Source: Bradyrhizobium sp. SZCCHNS1050 (GTDB taxonomy: Bacteria > Pseudomonadota > Alphaproteobacteria > Rhizobiales > Xanthobacteraceae). Taken from it: a stretch of 64,000 bases of DNA. The translations under genes were made by a program, and so were the position numbers. Of the stretch, positions 61,782 to 64,000 are shown one piece after another. The DNA is taken from assembly GCF_032484785.1 (NCBI RefSeq), contig NZ_JAUETR010000001.1, positions 2,421,501-2,485,500 of the forward strand, given 5' to 3'. The notes beneath the pieces were generated by a model, which was given only the letters and a program-made list of their open reading frames with translations, was not told where the DNA came from and made no database searches. How positions within the stretch are numbered: the first letter of the stretch is position 1; each line of letters opens with the position of its first letter.

Positions 61782-64000
61782 CCACCGTCGCTGAACCGAT
61801 CGCCGGCGGCCGCATGGCCGCACTGCCCGTGCGCTACGCGCTGCGCGAGCTGCGGGGAGGCCTGCGCGGCTTCTACGTCTTCATCGCCTGCATCGCGCTC
61901 GGCGTGCTCGCCATTGCCGGTGTCGGCTCGGTGGCGGCGAGCCTCAACGACGGCCTGGTTCGCGAAGGACGTACGCTGCTCGGCGGCGACGTCGCCTTTT
62001 CACTGTTCCAGCGCGAGGCCAAGCCGGAGGAGATCGACTTCCTGCGCTCGCGTGGAAAGCTGTCGCTGGCAGCGACCCTGCGCGCCATGGTGCGCTCGGG
62101 CGACGCCAAGCTGGCGCTGGTCGAGCTGAAGGCGGTCGACAACGCCTATCCGCTGCTCGGCAAGGCTGAGCTCCAGCCAGATCTGCCGATGGCCGACATC
62201 CTGGCCGAGCGCGACGGCGTCTACGGAGCTGCGGCGGATCCGGCGCTGCTGGCTCGGCTCGATCTGAGGATCGGCGACACCGTCACCATCGACACGGTCC
62301 GCTTCCAGATTCGCAGCGCGCTGCAGGCCGAGCCCGACAAATTGTCCGGCGGCATCGGCCTCGGGCCACGCTTCCTGATCAGCGAGGCGGGCCTGCGGGC
62401 CACACCGCTGCTGCAGCCGGGCAGCCTGGTGCGCTGGACCTACCGGGTCCGGCTGCCCGACAATGCCAAGGACGACCACGCCGCGGCGTCCTTCATCGCC
62501 GATACCCGCCTGACGCTGCCCTCGGCCGGATGGGAGATCCGCAGCCGCAGCAACGCCTCGCCGCAACTGGAGCGGACGATCGGCCGCTTCACCCAGTTCC
62601 TCACCCTGGTCGGTCTCGCCGCCCTACTGGTCGGCGGCGTCGGCGTCGCCAATGCGGTCAAGAGCCATGTCGACCGCCGTACCGAGGTGATCGCGGCCTT
62701 CAAGGCCCTCGGCGCCACCAGCCGCGACGTGTTCGGCATCTACCTCGTGCAGGTGATGGTGCTCGCCACGATCGGTTCGATCATCGGCCTCAGCGCCGGG
62801 GCGGCCCTGCCGTTTGCCATCGTCGGGCTGTTCGGCAACATCCTGCCGCTGCCCGTGATCCCGGCCATTCATTCGGATGAGCTGGCGCTGTCCTTCGTCT
62901 ATGGTCTGCTCACCGCACTGGCGTTCGGTCTGTGGCCGCTCGGGCGCGTACGCGACGTGCCGGTGGCGGCGTTGTTCCGCGAGGCGGTCATCGCCGAATG
63001 GCACCGTCCGCGCTGGAGCTATCTGGTGCTGATCGCGGGCACCGTCGCGTTGCTGATCGCGGTCGTGATCGGCCTGTCCTACGACAAGCGCATCGCAGCC
63101 GTGTTCGTCGTCGCCGCCGCGCTGGTGTTCGTGCTGTTGCGCGGCATTGCCGCCGCGGTGATGGCGATTGCGCGCGCCCTGCCGCGCAGCCGCTTCCCGA
63201 TGCTGCGGCTGGCGGTCAGCAATATCTATCGCCCGGGCGCGCTGACACCGTCCGTGGTGCTGTCGCTCGGGCTGGGACTCGCCGTGCTGGTCACGATTAC
63301 CCAGATCGACGGCAATCTGCGACGCCAGTTCCTGGCTCAACTGCCGGAACAGGCGCCGTCGTTTTTCTTCATCGACGTCCCCTCCGGCGAGGCCGACCGC
63401 TTCCGCGACTTCCTCAGGGACCTCGCCCCTCAATCCACTGTCGAAGACGTGCCGATGCTGCGCGGGCGCATCGTCTCCGCCCGCGGCGTGCGCGCCGAGG
63501 ACCTCAAGGCGACGACGGACACCGAATGGGTGCTGCAGAGCGACCGGGGCCTGACCTATACCGCCGAAGTTCCCAAAGGATCCAAGGTCGTCGAGGGCGA
63601 GTGGTGGGGCGAGACCTACAGCGGCCCGCCGCTGGTTTCGATCGAGAAGCGGATCGCCGACGGTCTCGGCCTCAAGCTCGGTGACGACATCGTTGTCAAC
63701 GTGCTCGGACGCGACATCACGGCGCGGATCGGCAACATGCGCACCATCGACTGGCAGGGGCTCGGCATCAATTTCGTGCTGGTGTTCTCCCCGAATGCCT
63801 TCAAGGGAGCGCCGCACACCCATGTCGCCACCCTCACCGAGGCGCGCTCCGATACCGCCGAGGATGCCCGTGTCATCCGCAAGGTGGCCGACGCCTTCCC
63901 GATGGTGACCAGCGTGCGGGTCCGCGAGGTGATGGAGACGGTGGGCTCGGTGGTCTCCAACCTCGCGCTCGCCATCCGCGGCGCCAGTGCGGTGACGCTG
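61778..64000 (+). CDS. FtsX-like ABC permease, YbbP-type (partial, C-terminus off the right edge)
   Basis: At least 741 residues with no stop before the edge. MacB-like core region 1 follows the first span (FYVFIACIALGVLAIAGVGSVAAS). The FtsX spans show TLVGLAALLVGGVGVANAVKSHVDRR, LVQVMVLATIGSIIGLSAGA and LIAGTVALLIAVVIGL. A second periplasmic region (about 520-725) is followed by the start of a second FtsX domain (VVSNLALAIRGASAVTL). This duplicated layout is that of YbbP/DUF214 permeases near TesA, presumed to move lipids or lipoproteins. Confidence 0.92.

Overview
The window looks like the chromosome of a photosynthetic or soil Bradyrhizobium, or a close relative in the Nitrobacteraceae. 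It is high-GC alphaproteobacterial DNA. Three gene blocks support this: mdh-sucC-sucD-sucA-sucB-SDR-lpdA, atpHAGDC without the F0 genes, and obg-proB-proA-nadD-rsfS-rlmH-envC-ctpA. CtrA-type TTAA-N7-TTAA sites and rhizobial palindromic repeats also fit. The species is inferred from protein style and gene order; no search was run.

Layout. 1-5.1 kb: a spermidine/putrescine-type ABC importer operon (minus strand), ending in a PuuE-like deacetylase that runs off the left edge, with a divergent GntR/FCD regulator. Two copies of one 15-bp operator lie in the divergent spacer. 5.1-7.2 kb: a membrane class III cyclase with a Cache-like sensor. 7.3-10.0 kb: a complete four-gene bufferin operon (DUF2282 precursor, DUF692/MNIO enzyme, DUF2063 partner, DoxX protein) behind a candidate ECF sigma-F promoter. 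10-13.3 kb: a polytopic GT-C-like protein and a methyltransferase-GT2 fusion. 13.3-18.2 kb: a loose stretch of small accessory genes ending at tRNA-Ser(CGA). 18.4-20.8 kb: an outer-membrane beta-barrel gene behind a TetR-type palindrome, then a ROK-like kinase whose domain order is circularly permuted.

21-34.8 kb is housekeeping: rplU-rpmA, an acetyltransferase, a DMT exporter, obg, proline synthesis (proB, proA), nadD, ribosome silencing and 23S methylation (rsfS, rlmH), a septal peptidoglycan module (EnvC-like, CtpA, YibQ-like) and two adjacent RppH-type Nudix genes. 34.9-36.6 kb holds a second class III cyclase-like gene with an unusual triplicated Cys-pair tail. 36.7-41.9 kb is the F1 ATP synthase operon. 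42.4-47.9 kb has a His-rich RlpA behind a CtrA-type site, divergent priA and xerC, and two small membrane proteins. 48-58 kb is the TCA-cycle operon. 58.2-64 kb holds zapE, thpR, a SGNH esterase divergent from a YbbA/YbbP-type ABC pair, and the right edge cuts the permease.

The best candidates for new or little-described biology are the bufferin operon with its promoter, the permuted ROK-like kinase, the methyltransferase-GT2 fusion, the triplicated Cys-pair tail, and several long unassigned palindromes (19176-19213, 56965-56997, 37176-37260). I saw no insertion sequence, phage or CRISPR array.
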